Assembly (NCBI GenBank): GCA_002327305.1
Contig: DCUZ01000103.1
Location: 18,102-66,715 of the forward strand
DNA length: 48,614 nucleotides
DNA from: Holophagales bacterium UBA2201
Lineage (GTDB): Bacteria; Acidobacteriota; Thermoanaerobaculia; UBA2201
Direction: 5' to 3'
The notes beneath the pieces are model-generated. The model searched no databases and was not told the DNA's origin. It saw only the letters and a program-made list of their open reading frames with translations. The position numbers and the translations under genes were made by a program. How positions within the stretch are numbered: the stretch's first letter is position 1; every line of letters starts with the position of its first letter. Below, piece after piece: positions 1-7,317 of this stretch.

Positions 1-219
1 GTGGCCATCGCCCGGGCCACCATCATGCGGCCGGCCCTGGTGCTGGCCGACGAACCCACCGGCAACCTGGACCGCGCGTCGGCCGCCGAGATCATCCACC
101 TGCTTGAATCCCTCAACGCCGAGGGGCTGACGCTGGTCATGGTTACGCACGATCCCGAGCTGGGGAAGAGGGCGGGGCGGACGCTGCGGCTTTTGGATGG
201 GAGGATACAAGATGCCTAA
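1..219 (+). CDS. ABC transporter ATP-binding protein, C-terminal part (LolD/MacB type)
   Basis: This is the C-terminal 72 residues of an ABC ATPase whose start lies outside the window. It reads through the end of the signature region (VAIARA), Walker B with the D-loop (LVLADEPTGNLD) and the H-loop (VTHD). The PTGNLD wording is typical of the LolD/MacB/FtsE group, which powers FtsX-type permeases. It would hydrolyse ATP on the inner face of the cytoplasmic membrane and drive the two permeases at 1341 and 2652. The reading frame is open at base 1, so the GTG there is an internal codon and not a real start. An unusually long spacer separates it from its permeases. Confidence 0.9.
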   Translation: MAIARATIMRPALVLADEPTGNLDRASAAEIIHLLESLNAEGLTLVMVTHDPELGKRAGRTLRLLDGRIQDA

Positions 220-222
220 CGC

Positions 223-255
223 AGTTTCGAGTTTCGAGTTTCGAGTTTCGAGTTT
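223..255. repeat. Heptamer tandem repeat (AGTTTCG)n, left arm
   Basis: Four and a half perfect copies of the 7-mer agtttcg follow four bases after the ATPase stop. The reverse complement of this tract (actcgaaactcg...) occurs at about 1298-1330, so the two tracts form inverted arms around the insert between them. Similar inverted arms lie at 2540-2570 and 2607-2641. Confidence 0.9.
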
Positions 256-278
256 GCGCGCTTTCAAGGCATTTGCAG

Positions 279-381
279 GGGCGAGCCGGTGGCTCGCCCT
301 CCGGAACGAGCCTCGCATTTACAATGTAGGGGCGGGATGCAATCCCGCCCGCGGGAGGGATTCCCGTAGGTCATCCCTCCC
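279..381. repeat. Cluster of three palindromic (hairpin) elements
   Basis: There are three adjacent perfect hairpins. One is gggcgagcc / ggctcgccc (279-287 and 291-299). The next is gggcgggat / atcccgccc (330-338 and 342-350). The third is gggagggat / atccctccc (353-361 and 373-381). The form is that of interspersed palindromic (REP/MITE-like) elements. They lie between the heptamer tract and the A+T-rich gene at 439. No coding potential is seen from 220 to 438. Confidence 0.75.
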
Positions 382-438
382 CTACAGAACATTGCGACCA
401 GATCCGAACTGCGCGAAGATTTGTTTTAGAGGAAAATC

Positions 439-999
439 ATGAAATCACACTATTTATTACTAATTCTCCTATACTTGACACCGTGGGCATTTGCTATCGA
501 TCAGCGCCAGGCGAAGGGGCCTGAAGTCAATTTAGAAACCGTTTGCCAACCAAAAAACAAGGTTGGCATTTTTAGATTTGAAGCAATAAGGAATGCTCAC
601 AAGGCCGAGGTAATCTTTAAGACCAGAACATTTGATCCTGCCATTCATAAAATCACTTATGCAGATCAAGCTTATGTGGCAAAGCATAATATTCATACTG
701 TTGACCCCAACGCAAAATGTGTCGTAGAAATTGATGGAGCGTCTCCTTTGGGGTTGGAACCATTATTTTGTATTTCTTCGAACGATGATTTAAAGTCCAT
801 GGTAGAAATAGAGACACTTACTTTGCTATTCGATGGCAAAAGGATTCAATTGCCGGAAAATCTCTTTAGGGATTGCTACAACCCGAATCTTAGCCGGGAT
901 TATATGGAATTGAGTCTTGGCGATGATGCGAAAAGCGTCTTCCTATTCATGGCGGGCAGCGACGCTTCAGGCGGATATCAAGTTCTTTGGGTCCTATGA
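439..999 (+). CDS. Secreted hypothetical protein, A+T-rich, probably acquired
   Basis: I do not recognise this 186-residue protein. It begins with a clear Sec signal peptide (MKSH, then LLLILLYLTPWAFA, with cleavage likely after AFA), so it is probably periplasmic or exported. Four cysteines in the mature part could form disulfides (CQPK, KCVV, FCIS, RDCY). The C-terminus is a glycine-containing beta-like stretch (GSDASGGYQVLWVL). The start is the ATG after gaggaaaatc, a weak ribosome-binding site. The gene is visibly A+T-rich, using codons such as aaa, ttt, att and gat, unlike every neighbour. It sits between palindromes and inverted heptamer tracts, inside what should be an ABC-transporter operon. 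I infer horizontal acquisition; function is unknown. Confidence 0.75.
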   Translation: MKSHYLLLILLYLTPWAFAIDQRQAKGPEVNLETVCQPKNKVGIFRFEAIRNAHKAEVIFKTRTFDPAIHKITYADQAYVAKHNIHTVDPNAKCVVEIDGASPLGLEPLFCISSNDDLKSMVEIETLTLLFDGKRIQLPENLFRDCYNPNLSRDYMELSLGDDAKSVFLFMAGSDASGGYQVLWVL

Positions 1000-1340
1000 A
1001 GCGATGGTCATCACTCAAGATTGTCCAAGGCCTGCTCTGATTGCGGCTATTCCGAAACGCTTCGATTCATCGAGGAAGAGTGATAGGGCGTGGGAACCTT
1101 GAATCTTGAACTTGGATCTTTGAACTCAATCCTGGCACACGGAAACCATGAGCAAATCCGTCCCGACGCGAGGTCGGGACGCTGCAGAAACTAAGAGACA
1201 GGGAACCATGAGCTGTCCTTGTGTTTCTTTATCTCCGAACTCCGAACCCCGAACTCCGAACTGGCTTCTAACTTTGAACCTTGAACTTCGAACTTGGAAC
1301 TCGAAACTCGCAACTCGAAACTCGCAACTGGACCAAAGCC
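1000..1340. other. Gene-free spacer with hairpin and repeat tracts
   Basis: I see no gene in this stretch of about 340 bases. It holds a perfect hairpin (gtcccgac gcgag gtcgggac, 1160-1180). From about 1235 it runs into degenerate 7-mer repeats (ccgaact, ttgaact, tcgaact) that grade into regular actcgaa/actcgca repeats up to 1330. Open frames through it are artefacts of the periodic repeat, giving peptides like NSQLETRN. Confidence 0.7.
1235..1330. repeat. Degenerate heptamer repeat tract, right arm
   Basis: The tract consists of 7-bp units (ctccgaa, cttgaac, ctcgaaa, ctcgcaa). Bases 1298-1330 are the reverse complement of the tract at 223-255. The two arms therefore bracket the three palindromes and the foreign-looking gene at 439-999. 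The tract ends 10 bases before the permease ATG and artificially extends that reading frame upstream. Confidence 0.8.
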
Positions 1341-2534
1341 ATGAGACTCAACGATAGATTAGGCTTCGCCCTGAGTTCCCTGACCGCGCACAAATTGCGC
1401 ACCGGCCTGACCCTCCTAGGGATGGCCGTGGGGATCGCGGCGGTTATTTCGCTCACCGCCCTTGCCGAGGGGGCCCGCCTCTATGTGATGAACGAATTCC
1501 TGGACCTGGGGACGCACCTGGCCGTGGTCCTTCCGGGGAAGGTGGAGACCACCGGGGCCATGCCGTGGGGCGGGGTGGTGCGGGACCTGACGCTGAAGGA
1601 TTTCGAACTGATGGACCAGCGCCTCGAGGGGAAGGCGCGGGCGGCCCCCATCGTCCTGGGGACCGAAGCGGTGAGCCACGGGAGCCGCAGCCGCTCCATG
1701 GCCGTCATCGGCACGACGGCCGAATACCTTCCCATCCGCCGTATCACGATGGCCTCGGGCCGCTTCCTGGCCCCGTCGGAAACGGGGGGCGCGGAGATCG
1801 TCCTGGGGCCGGCGGCGGCGCGGGAGGTGTTCGGCATCGAGAACCCCCTGGGGCGGACGGTGCGCATGGGGGGATGGCGGTTCCGCGTGGTGGGCATCCT
1901 CGAGCCCAAGGGGCGCGCCGGCGGCTTCGACATGGACGACCTGGCCTTCATCCCCGTGGCCACCGCCATGAAGGTGTTCAACCGCGCCTCGCTCTTCCGC
2001 ATCATCGTGGAGGTGCGCCCCGACACCCCCATGACCGTCATGAAGGGGCGGCTTGAAAAGTTCTTCAAGGACCTGCACCGCGCCGAGGATGTCACCGTCG
2101 TCTCTCCCGACGCCATGCTGGCCTCCTTCTCCTCCATCATGCGGACGCTGACGCTGGCCCTGGCGGGGATCGCCGCCATCTCGCTCGTGGTGGCGGGGCT
2201 GGGGATCATGAACATCATGCTCGTCTCCGTGGCCGAGCGGCGGGAGGAGGTGGGGCTGTTGAAGGCCCTCGGAGGCGAGGGCCGGCAGGTCCTGGAGGTC
2301 TTCCTGGCCGAGGCGGTGTTGCTCTCCGCCGCCGGCGGGGTCGCGGGACTGGCGGCCGGCCTCGTCGCGGTCCGGGTTTTTGTCCGCTTCTATCCTTCGT
2401 TCCCCGCCACCCCGCCCGGATGGGCGGTGGCGGCCGCCCTGGCGCTCTCCTTCCTCGTGGGAACCCTGGCCGGGATCCTCCCGGCCATGAGGGCCGCGCG
2501 GCTTGATCCGATTAGGGCGCTGGCAAGACGATGA
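1341..2534 (+). CDS. ABC transporter permease, MacB/FtsX family (first copy)
   Basis: A 397-residue permease of the MacB_PCD plus FtsX type. It has an N-terminal membrane helix (TLLGMAVGIAAVISL), a large extracytoplasmic domain from about residue 50 to 270, then three C-terminal helices with the conserved MNIMLVSVAERREEVGLLKALG segment (split here: MNIMLVSVAERRE, EVGLLKALG). The C-terminus ends PAMRAARLDPIRAL, typical of the family. I chose the ATG at 1341 over one at 1281, because the extra 20 residues are encoded by the heptamer repeat. With the ATPase and the paralogue at 2652 it would form an export-type or lipoprotein/peptide-handling transporter. The substrate cannot be read from sequence. 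Confidence 0.88.
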   Translation: MRLNDRLGFALSSLTAHKLRTGLTLLGMAVGIAAVISLTALAEGARLYVMNEFLDLGTHLAVVLPGKVETTGAMPWGGVVRDLTLKDFELMDQRLEGKARAAPIVLGTEAVSHGSRSRSMAVIGTTAEYLPIRRITMASGRFLAPSETGGAEIVLGPAAAREVFGIENPLGRTVRMGGWRFRVVGILEPKGRAGGFDMDDLAFIPVATAMKVFNRASLFRIIVEVRPDTPMTVMKGRLEKFFKDLHRAEDVTVVSPDAMLASFSSIMRTLTLALAGIAAISLVVAGLGIMNIMLVSVAERREEVGLLKALGGEGRQVLEVFLAEAVLLSAAGGVAGLAAGLVAVRVFVRFYPSFPATPPGWAVAAALALSFLVGTLAGILPAMRAARLDPIRALARR

Positions 2535-2539
2535 AAACA

Positions 2540-2641
2540 GTTGCGAGTTTCGAGTTTTTAGTTTCGAGTTCAAATCAGCCGCCTAGATTTGGCCTTGGTG
2601 GAGTTTTCAACTCGCAACTCGCAACTCGAAACTCGAAACTC
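2540..2641. repeat. Inverted heptamer arms between the two permease genes
   Basis: The left arm (2540-2557, gttgcgagtttcgagttt, with more at 2561-2570) and the right arm (2607-2641, units of actcgca and actcgaa) are reverse complements. For example, gagtttcgagttt at 2545-2557 pairs with aaactcgaaactc at 2629-2641. The element fills most of the intercistronic gap and could fold into a long hairpin in the mRNA. Confidence 0.8.
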
Positions 2642-2651
2642 AAGAGCCATC

Positions 2652-3854
2652 ATGACGATCGCTGAGCGCCTGCGATTTGTGTTGGGGGCCCTGGAGGGCC
2701 ACCGCCTGCGGTCCGTCCTTTCCGCCCTCGGCATCGCCATCGGCATCGCCGCCGTCATCCTCCTCACCTCCCTCGGCGAGGGGACCCGGAGGTACATCGT
2801 ATCGGAGTTCTCGCAATTCGGGACCAATCTCATCGCCGTGGTCCCGGGCAACGTGAAAACCATCGGCATCCCGGGGGTCTTCGGCGGATCCACCCACCCC
2901 CTCGATCTGGAGGACGCCGCCGCCATCCGCCGCCTGGACGGAGTCGGTGCGGTGACCCCGGTGGTGATGGGGCAGGCCCGCGTCGAGCACCGGCGCATGG
3001 GCCGCTCCGTCTATATCTACGGCGTTTCCCATGAGGTGCCCGCCACCTGGCGGTTTCAGGTGGGCGAGGGGGCATTCCTTCCCGCCGCGGACTACTCCCG
3101 CAAGGCCCAGGTGGCGGTCCTGGGGCCGCGCGTGGCGCGCGAATTGTTCGGTGGGGCCTCCCCCCTGGGCGAACGGATCAAGATCGGGGGACAGACCTTT
3201 CGCGTCATCGGCGTCATGGCGCCCAAGGGCCAACTGCTGGGGTTCGACATAGACGATGCCGCCTACATTCCGGCCGGCACGGCCATGGCGCTGTTCAACC
3301 TCAGGGAATGCCACGAGATCGACGTTGCCGCCGATGACGCCGCCGGGGTGGATGCCCTGGTGGGGTCCATCCACGCCCTCCTCACGAAACGCCACCGCGG
3401 GCAGGAGGACTTCACCATCCAGACCCAGGCCGACATGCTGGGGGCCCTCAGCCGCGTCATGGGCATGATCACCCTCGCGGTGGGGGGCATCGCGGGCATC
3501 TCCCTCCTGGTGGGGGCCATCGGCATCCTCACCATCATGTGGGTCTCGGTCCACGAGCGCACTTTCGAGATCGGCCTCCTGCGCGCCCTGGGGGTGACCC
3601 GCTCCGGGGTGGCGGGGCTCTTCCTGCTGGAAGCCGTCACCCTTTCTCTGGCCGGCGGCCTCGGGGGGCTGGCGGCGGGCTATGCGATCAAAGCGGCGCT
3701 GAAGATCGCCGTGCCCGGCCTCCCGATGGAGGTCCCCTGGTATGCCGTGGCGGGCGCCCTGGCCATGAGCTTCGGCGTCGGGATGGCCAGCGGCTACCTG
3801 CCCGCGCGCCGGGCCGCCTCGCTCGATCCCGTGGAGGCGCTGAGGGCGGAGTAA
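2652..3854 (+). CDS. ABC transporter permease, MacB/FtsX family (second copy)
   Basis: A 400-residue paralogue of the upstream permease with the same plan: an N-terminal helix (SALGIAIGIAAVILLTSLGEG), an extracytoplasmic MacB-like domain, then three C-terminal helices with ILTIMWVSVHERTFEIGLLR and the ending PARRAASLDPVEALRAE. I chose the ATG at 2652 because the upstream in-frame ATG at 2589 would translate the heptamer repeat. The two permeases would form a heterodimer served by the shared ATPase. Downstream bases 3885-3922 carry a short direct repeat (ctttccggc/cttccggct) with no gene. Confidence 0.88.
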   Translation: MTIAERLRFVLGALEGHRLRSVLSALGIAIGIAAVILLTSLGEGTRRYIVSEFSQFGTNLIAVVPGNVKTIGIPGVFGGSTHPLDLEDAAAIRRLDGVGAVTPVVMGQARVEHRRMGRSVYIYGVSHEVPATWRFQVGEGAFLPAADYSRKAQVAVLGPRVARELFGGASPLGERIKIGGQTFRVIGVMAPKGQLLGFDIDDAAYIPAGTAMALFNLRECHEIDVAADDAAGVDALVGSIHALLTKRHRGQEDFTIQTQADMLGALSRVMGMITLAVGGIAGISLLVGAIGILTIMWVSVHERTFEIGLLRALGVTRSGVAGLFLLEAVTLSLAGGLGGLAAGYAIKAALKIAVPGLPMEVPWYAVAGALAMSFGVGMASGYLPARRAASLDPVEALRAE

Positions 3855-3943
3855 CTCCGGTCCGCTTGCCGCTTTACGCCGTCCGCTCCCCGCTTTCCGG
3901 CCTTCCGGCTTTCCGGCTTTTTCACTGCGATGCGATGGGGCGC

Positions 3944-5473
3944 TCAGACCCGGATCTCGGTCCCGCCGTCTTCGGCCGCTTCCCGGGGACCCGTCACCCG
4001 GTTCTTCCCCATCCGCTTGCTATGGAACATCAACTGGTCGCCGCGGCTGACCAGGGTGTCGATGGTGTCCTCGGGAACCGCCGGCGTCGCTCCGACCGAG
4101 ATGGTGGCTCGCAGCGGCCGCAGTCCGTCCTGGATGACCTCCTCCTCCACCAGGGCGCGGAACTTCTCGCCGGCCGCCGCCAGCTGTCCCGGATCCACGC
4201 CGGTGACGATGGCCATGAACTCGTCGCCCCCCCAGCACCCCACCATGTCGGAAAGGCGCGCGTGATCGGCGAAGGCGCGCCCCACGGCCCGGATGATGAG
4301 GTCGCCGGCGGCATGTCCGAACGTGTCGTTGACGACCTTCAGGTTGTCCACATCGATGAAGATGATCCCGAAGCGCCATCCATAGCGCTGGAGTTCCTGC
4401 AGGCGGGTCAGGAGGGTCACCTCGAGATATCGCCGGTTGGCCAGGCCGGTGAGGCTGTCCAAAAAGGCCAGCTTTTCGAGTTGCGCCATCGTCTCGTGCG
4501 TGCCGTGCACCCCGACCCGTTCCTTGAAGATCTCGACGGCGCCGGTCACCTCGGATCTCCCGTTGCGCAGGGGGTGGACGGAAACGGTCATGGGAACGCG
4601 GCTCCCGCTCTTGTGCTGGAAATACAGTTCTCCGGTCTGCGGGGTCCCGGACAGCATCGCGACGCCGAGGAGGCAGGGATGGCTGCAGGTGGCGCACGCC
4701 TCGCCGTCCCGCTGGATCAGGTGGTCGTTCCAGCAGTGGCTTCCGACCAGCTCCTCTCCGGTGCTCCGTCCCAGGTCCTGGGCCGCGGCATTCCAATAGA
4801 TCACCCGCCGGTCCCCGTCCAGCATGAACACGCTCTCGTCCAGGGCGTCGAAGAGCATCAGCAGGAGCTCACGCTCCGCACGGTGCGCGACGGCCGGAGG
4901 ATCGGCACCGGCCGCAAGAGGGGGCGCCTCCGCATCCTCCAGGGCGCCGGCGGCATCGATCGGGAGAGCCGGCTGGCCGGCCGGATGGAGAGGTTCCGGC
5001 CGGAACGGAAGCGGCGCGCTCCGACGCGTCGCGGCGCGCCGCAGAAGGTCGAGATGCTTCCGTATCCCCCCCTGGATGTTCTCCACGAAGGGCCTGAAAT
5101 GGACGCTCAGCCCGCGGAAGAACTCCTGATCGAACAGGGACAGGGAAAGAGACTCAAAATCGAGCGATGCCTGCAGGGCCTGGTCCACCGAAGGGGCGGG
5201 GCACGATTCCCGGAACGATTCCATCGCCGCGCAGATGCCCTGGAGTTCCAGAAAGTCGATCCTGAGCCGGCGAAAGACGCGGGGGTTGCGCATCACGATC
5301 CGTGTTTGGTATTGGATGACATTGCGGTGGGCCACCTGGTCGAGGGCCAGCCGGCCGAAAAGCTGGGCCGTCTCCCCCTGAGAGGCGAACATCTCGCAGA
5401 ACCGCTCATAGAGCTGGCCTTTGGTCGTCTCGATGTCCCCCAGGATCCTCAACCCTTTGATGACATCCAACAT
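3944..5473 (-). CDS. Diguanylate cyclase with ferritin-like and PAS domains
   Basis: A 509-residue predicted soluble protein. Residues 1-145 are helical and look like a ferritin-like four-helix sensor, with carboxylate/His candidates E15, H49, E107, E131 and H140; where a DExxH is usual it reads DQVAH (Q46). Residues 205-315 form a PAS domain with a cysteine group (C247, C260, C263, C267). Residues 335-500 form a GGDEF domain with an intact active site (GGDEF, 415-419) and an inhibitory-site RxxD (RLSD, 406-409). It should make cyclic di-GMP from two GTP, probably gated by metal, oxygen or redox state (inference). It is monocistronic, with an almost perfect promoter at 5520-5549. Confidence 0.87.
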   Translation of the reverse strand: MLDVIKGLRILGDIETTKGQLYERFCEMFASQGETAQLFGRLALDQVAHRNVIQYQTRIVMRNPRVFRRLRIDFLELQGICAAMESFRESCPAPSVDQALQASLDFESLSLSLFDQEFFRGLSVHFRPFVENIQGGIRKHLDLLRRAATRRSAPLPFRPEPLHPAGQPALPIDAAGALEDAEAPPLAAGADPPAVAHRAERELLLMLFDALDESVFMLDGDRRVIYWNAAAQDLGRSTGEELVGSHCWNDHLIQRDGEACATCSHPCLLGVAMLSGTPQTGELYFQHKSGSRVPMTVSVHPLRNGRSEVTGAVEIFKERVGVHGTHETMAQLEKLAFLDSLTGLANRRYLEVTLLTRLQELQRYGWRFGIIFIDVDNLKVVNDTFGHAAGDLIIRAVGRAFADHARLSDMVGCWGGDEFMAIVTGVDPGQLAAAGEKFRALVEEEVIQDGLRPLRATISVGATPAVPEDTIDTLVSRGDQLMFHSKRMGKNRVTGPREAAEDGGTEIRV

Positions 5474-5519
5474 AATTCACTGGCGGCGCCTTTCCGGGCC
5501 GCAATACCCCGCGACAAAG

Positions 5520-5549
5520 ATTATAGTGCAGTGCAAACGAAGTTGTCAA
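5520..5549 (-). promoter_or_regulatory. Sigma-70-type promoter for the diguanylate cyclase
   Basis: On the minus strand TTGACA (5549-5544) and TATAAT (5525-5520) are both perfect consensus hexamers, separated by 18 bases. The predicted start near 5513 gives a leader of about 40 bases before the ATG at 5473. Confidence 0.8.
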
Positions 5550-5709
5550 CCACCCCCCACCAGAAGCAACGAAAAGCATCCAGTAGAATGGTGCCATGTC
5601 TCAAGAATTAGGGCCGCGTCTCAATAATTATTATTTTTAGGCCTGCCGTGATGGTGGGGTGTTCATCCACCTGATACCCACATCCCCCTGCCGCCTGCAA
5701 CCCGCCCCT

Positions 5710-6450
5710 TCAACCGCCGATGAGAACCGCTCCCCCGTTGACGTCCAGGGTGGTGCCGTTGACATGCCTGGCCCAATCCGAAACGAGGAAAAGGACGGGA
5801 AAAGCTATATCCTCCGGAGGCGGGATCCGGCGCAGGGGGATGGTGGCGGCGATCTGCTCCTTCCGGCCGGGCTTGGCGAACTCCTCCGCGCTCATCGGGG
5901 TGTCCACCCAACCGGGGGCCACCACGTTGGTCCGGATCCCCCGCGGTCCGAGCTCGGCGGCCCATGACTTGGCCAGTCCCGCCATCGCCGCCTTGGTGGC
6001 GGCATAGTGGGCGTGCACGGCCTCCCCCCTTCTGCCCGCCGTGGATCCCACCATGACGATGGCGCCCCCGGCGTTCATCATGGGCACCAGGGCGTTGGTC
6101 AGATACCCCACGGCGTCCAGGTTGAGGGCCATCGTCTCTTTCCACACGGAAAAGTCGGAGGTCCCGATGGGGAAGTGGGTCCAGATCCCGGCGTTGTGGA
6201 CGAGATAGTCGAGCGTGGGGCTCTTCGCCTGGAACTCCTCCGCCAGCGTCTTCCAGCCGAGGGCATTCGCAAGGTCCGCCTGGATGCCGACGGCCCCGGT
6301 GGCGTTGCCCAGGGTCTCCGCCTCTTCCTGATGACGGTTGTAGGAAAAATAGGTCTTGACCTTGTGGGCCGTGAAGACCTCCACCACGGCCTTCCCGATC
6401 CCCAGCGAGCCCCCGGTGACGAGGGCGGTCTTGCCTTCGACGTTCAGCAT
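5710..6450 (-). CDS. Short-chain dehydrogenase/reductase (SDR), FabG-like
   Basis: A 246-residue classical SDR. Near the N-terminus is the nucleotide-binding motif TGGSLGIG, then LVHNAG for NAG, the catalytic Ser in VGSTAG, and YxxxK as YAATK. The C-terminal VNGGAV(L) ending is typical of the FabG-like group. It would catalyse NAD(P)H-dependent carbonyl/alcohol interconversion; the substrate is unknown. The ATG at 6450 is preferred over one nine codons upstream because a ribosome-binding site (cggaggtaccgcc) precedes it. A TATAAT lies at 6484-6479. It follows the radical SAM gene by 54 bases on the same strand, so it may be both co-transcribed and separately expressed. Confidence 0.87.
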   Translation of the reverse strand: MLNVEGKTALVTGGSLGIGKAVVEVFTAHKVKTYFSYNRHQEEAETLGNATGAVGIQADLANALGWKTLAEEFQAKSPTLDYLVHNAGIWTHFPIGTSDFSVWKETMALNLDAVGYLTNALVPMMNAGGAIVMVGSTAGRRGEAVHAHYAATKAAMAGLAKSWAAELGPRGIRTNVVAPGWVDTPMSAEEFAKPGRKEQIAATIPLRRIPPPEDIAFPVLFLVSDWARHVNGTTLDVNGGAVLIGG

Positions 6451-6478
6451 GGCGGTACCTCCGGAGTAAAATCGCATT

Positions 6479-6484
6479 ATTATA
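6479..6484 (-). promoter_or_regulatory. Possible -10 element for the SDR gene
   Basis: A perfect TATAAT on the minus strand lies 28 bases before the SDR ATG at 6450, in the gap after the radical SAM stop. No good -35 hexamer is seen at the right distance, so this is a weaker call. Confidence 0.4.
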
Positions 6485-6504
6485 CCGTTCTTGAGGGGCT
6501 TCGA

Positions 6505-7254
6505 TCAGAAAACGGTCGCGGGGATCCCTTCGGCCTTCAGGCGCGCCCCGATGGCGTCGAGGCGCCGTCGCTCCAGCGGTGCGAGCCACAGGTCGGGCCA
6601 GCCGCGGTCCAGCGAATAAATCTGGACCTCGACTGGGCGGACCAAGCGCAACCGCTCGATCCACTTTTCGACCTCCCCCTCTGAATAATTCCCCGCGGGC
6701 CCTCCGGCCCACAGTGATTGGACCGTGACCCCGCCATGTTCCGCCAGCCCATCCACGATCTCCTTGAGCGTCAGGCCGCCCAACGGCCTGTTGAATCCCG
6801 AAAACACCGCCTCCGTCCCCGCGTCCAGTTTCATGATCCGCACATCCAGCCGCCGCAGGGAGCGGCGGATATCCTCCCGGCCCGAGGTCCCAGAATTGGA
6901 GAGGATGGCCGTCCGTGCCGACGGAACCAGACGGTCGCGAATACCGATGACCGCCTCCACGATCGCCGGAAACTCAGGATGGAGGGTCGGTTCGCCGTTG
7001 CCGGAGAAGGTGAGATAGGCGGGCGGCTGGGGCAGAGTCGGCAGGAGCGCCTCCAGGGACTGCACCACCGCTTCGGGTGTCGCGAACCCGCTCGCAAGGC
7101 CCGCCGAGCGTTCGGTCCAGCCGTACTGGCAATAGGCGCAGTCGAAGGTGCACACCTTCCGGCCGGCGGGCAGAAGGTTGATGCCGAGGGAACGCCCCAG
7201 GCGGCGGGAGTTGACGGGACCGTAGAGGATGCCGGTTTTCAGCGGAATGGTCAT
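6505..7254 (-). CDS. Radical SAM protein, COG0731-like
   Basis: A 249-residue radical SAM enzyme. The iron-sulfur motif is CTFDCAYC (Cx3Cx2C), preceded by the family-typical YGPVNSRRLGRSLGINLLP. A GGE-like SAM-binding motif follows as FSGNGEPTLHP. This arrangement fits the COG0731 group (relatives of wyosine-type enzymes, mostly uncharacterised in bacteria). It would cleave S-adenosylmethionine with a [4Fe-4S] cluster; its substrate is not predictable. The ATG at 7254 follows ggaggtaatc, a strong ribosome-binding site, so the ATG seven codons upstream is rejected. It lies between the MocR regulator and the SDR, all on the same strand. Confidence 0.85.
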   Translation of the reverse strand: MTIPLKTGILYGPVNSRRLGRSLGINLLPAGRKVCTFDCAYCQYGWTERSAGLASGFATPEAVVQSLEALLPTLPQPPAYLTFSGNGEPTLHPEFPAIVEAVIGIRDRLVPSARTAILSNSGTSGREDIRRSLRRLDVRIMKLDAGTEAVFSGFNRPLGGLTLKEIVDGLAEHGGVTVQSLWAGGPAGNYSEGEVEKWIERLRLVRPVEVQIYSLDRGWPDLWLAPLERRRLDAIGARLKAEGIPATVF

Positions 7255-7283
7255 GATTACCTCCAAGGGTTTCATAGTTGCAG

Positions 7284-7303
7284 GGGCACAGCATGCTGTG
7301 CCC
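7284..7303. repeat. 20-bp perfect palindrome, copy 1
   Basis: The sequence gggcacagcatgctgtgccc is a perfect palindrome between the MocR stop and the radical SAM start. A near-identical copy lies at 8860-8879, in the leader of the MocR gene, so the two copies bracket that gene. Confidence 0.85.
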
Positions 7304-7317
7304 TGGAAGGATCGCCC

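Noticed and set aside
223..255. CRISPR-like array from the regular repeats
   Set aside because: The units are 7 bp with no spacers, there are no cas genes, and the tracts come in inverted pairs.
1281..1340. Longer N-terminus for the first permease (ATG at 1281)
   Set aside because: The added residues come from the 7-bp repeat tract (NSQLETRN-like) and are not part of the family; the ATG at 1341 starts the conserved protein.
3885..3922. Short ccggcttt repeats after the second permease as a mobile element
   Set aside because: Too short and irregular; no inverted ends or coding sequence.
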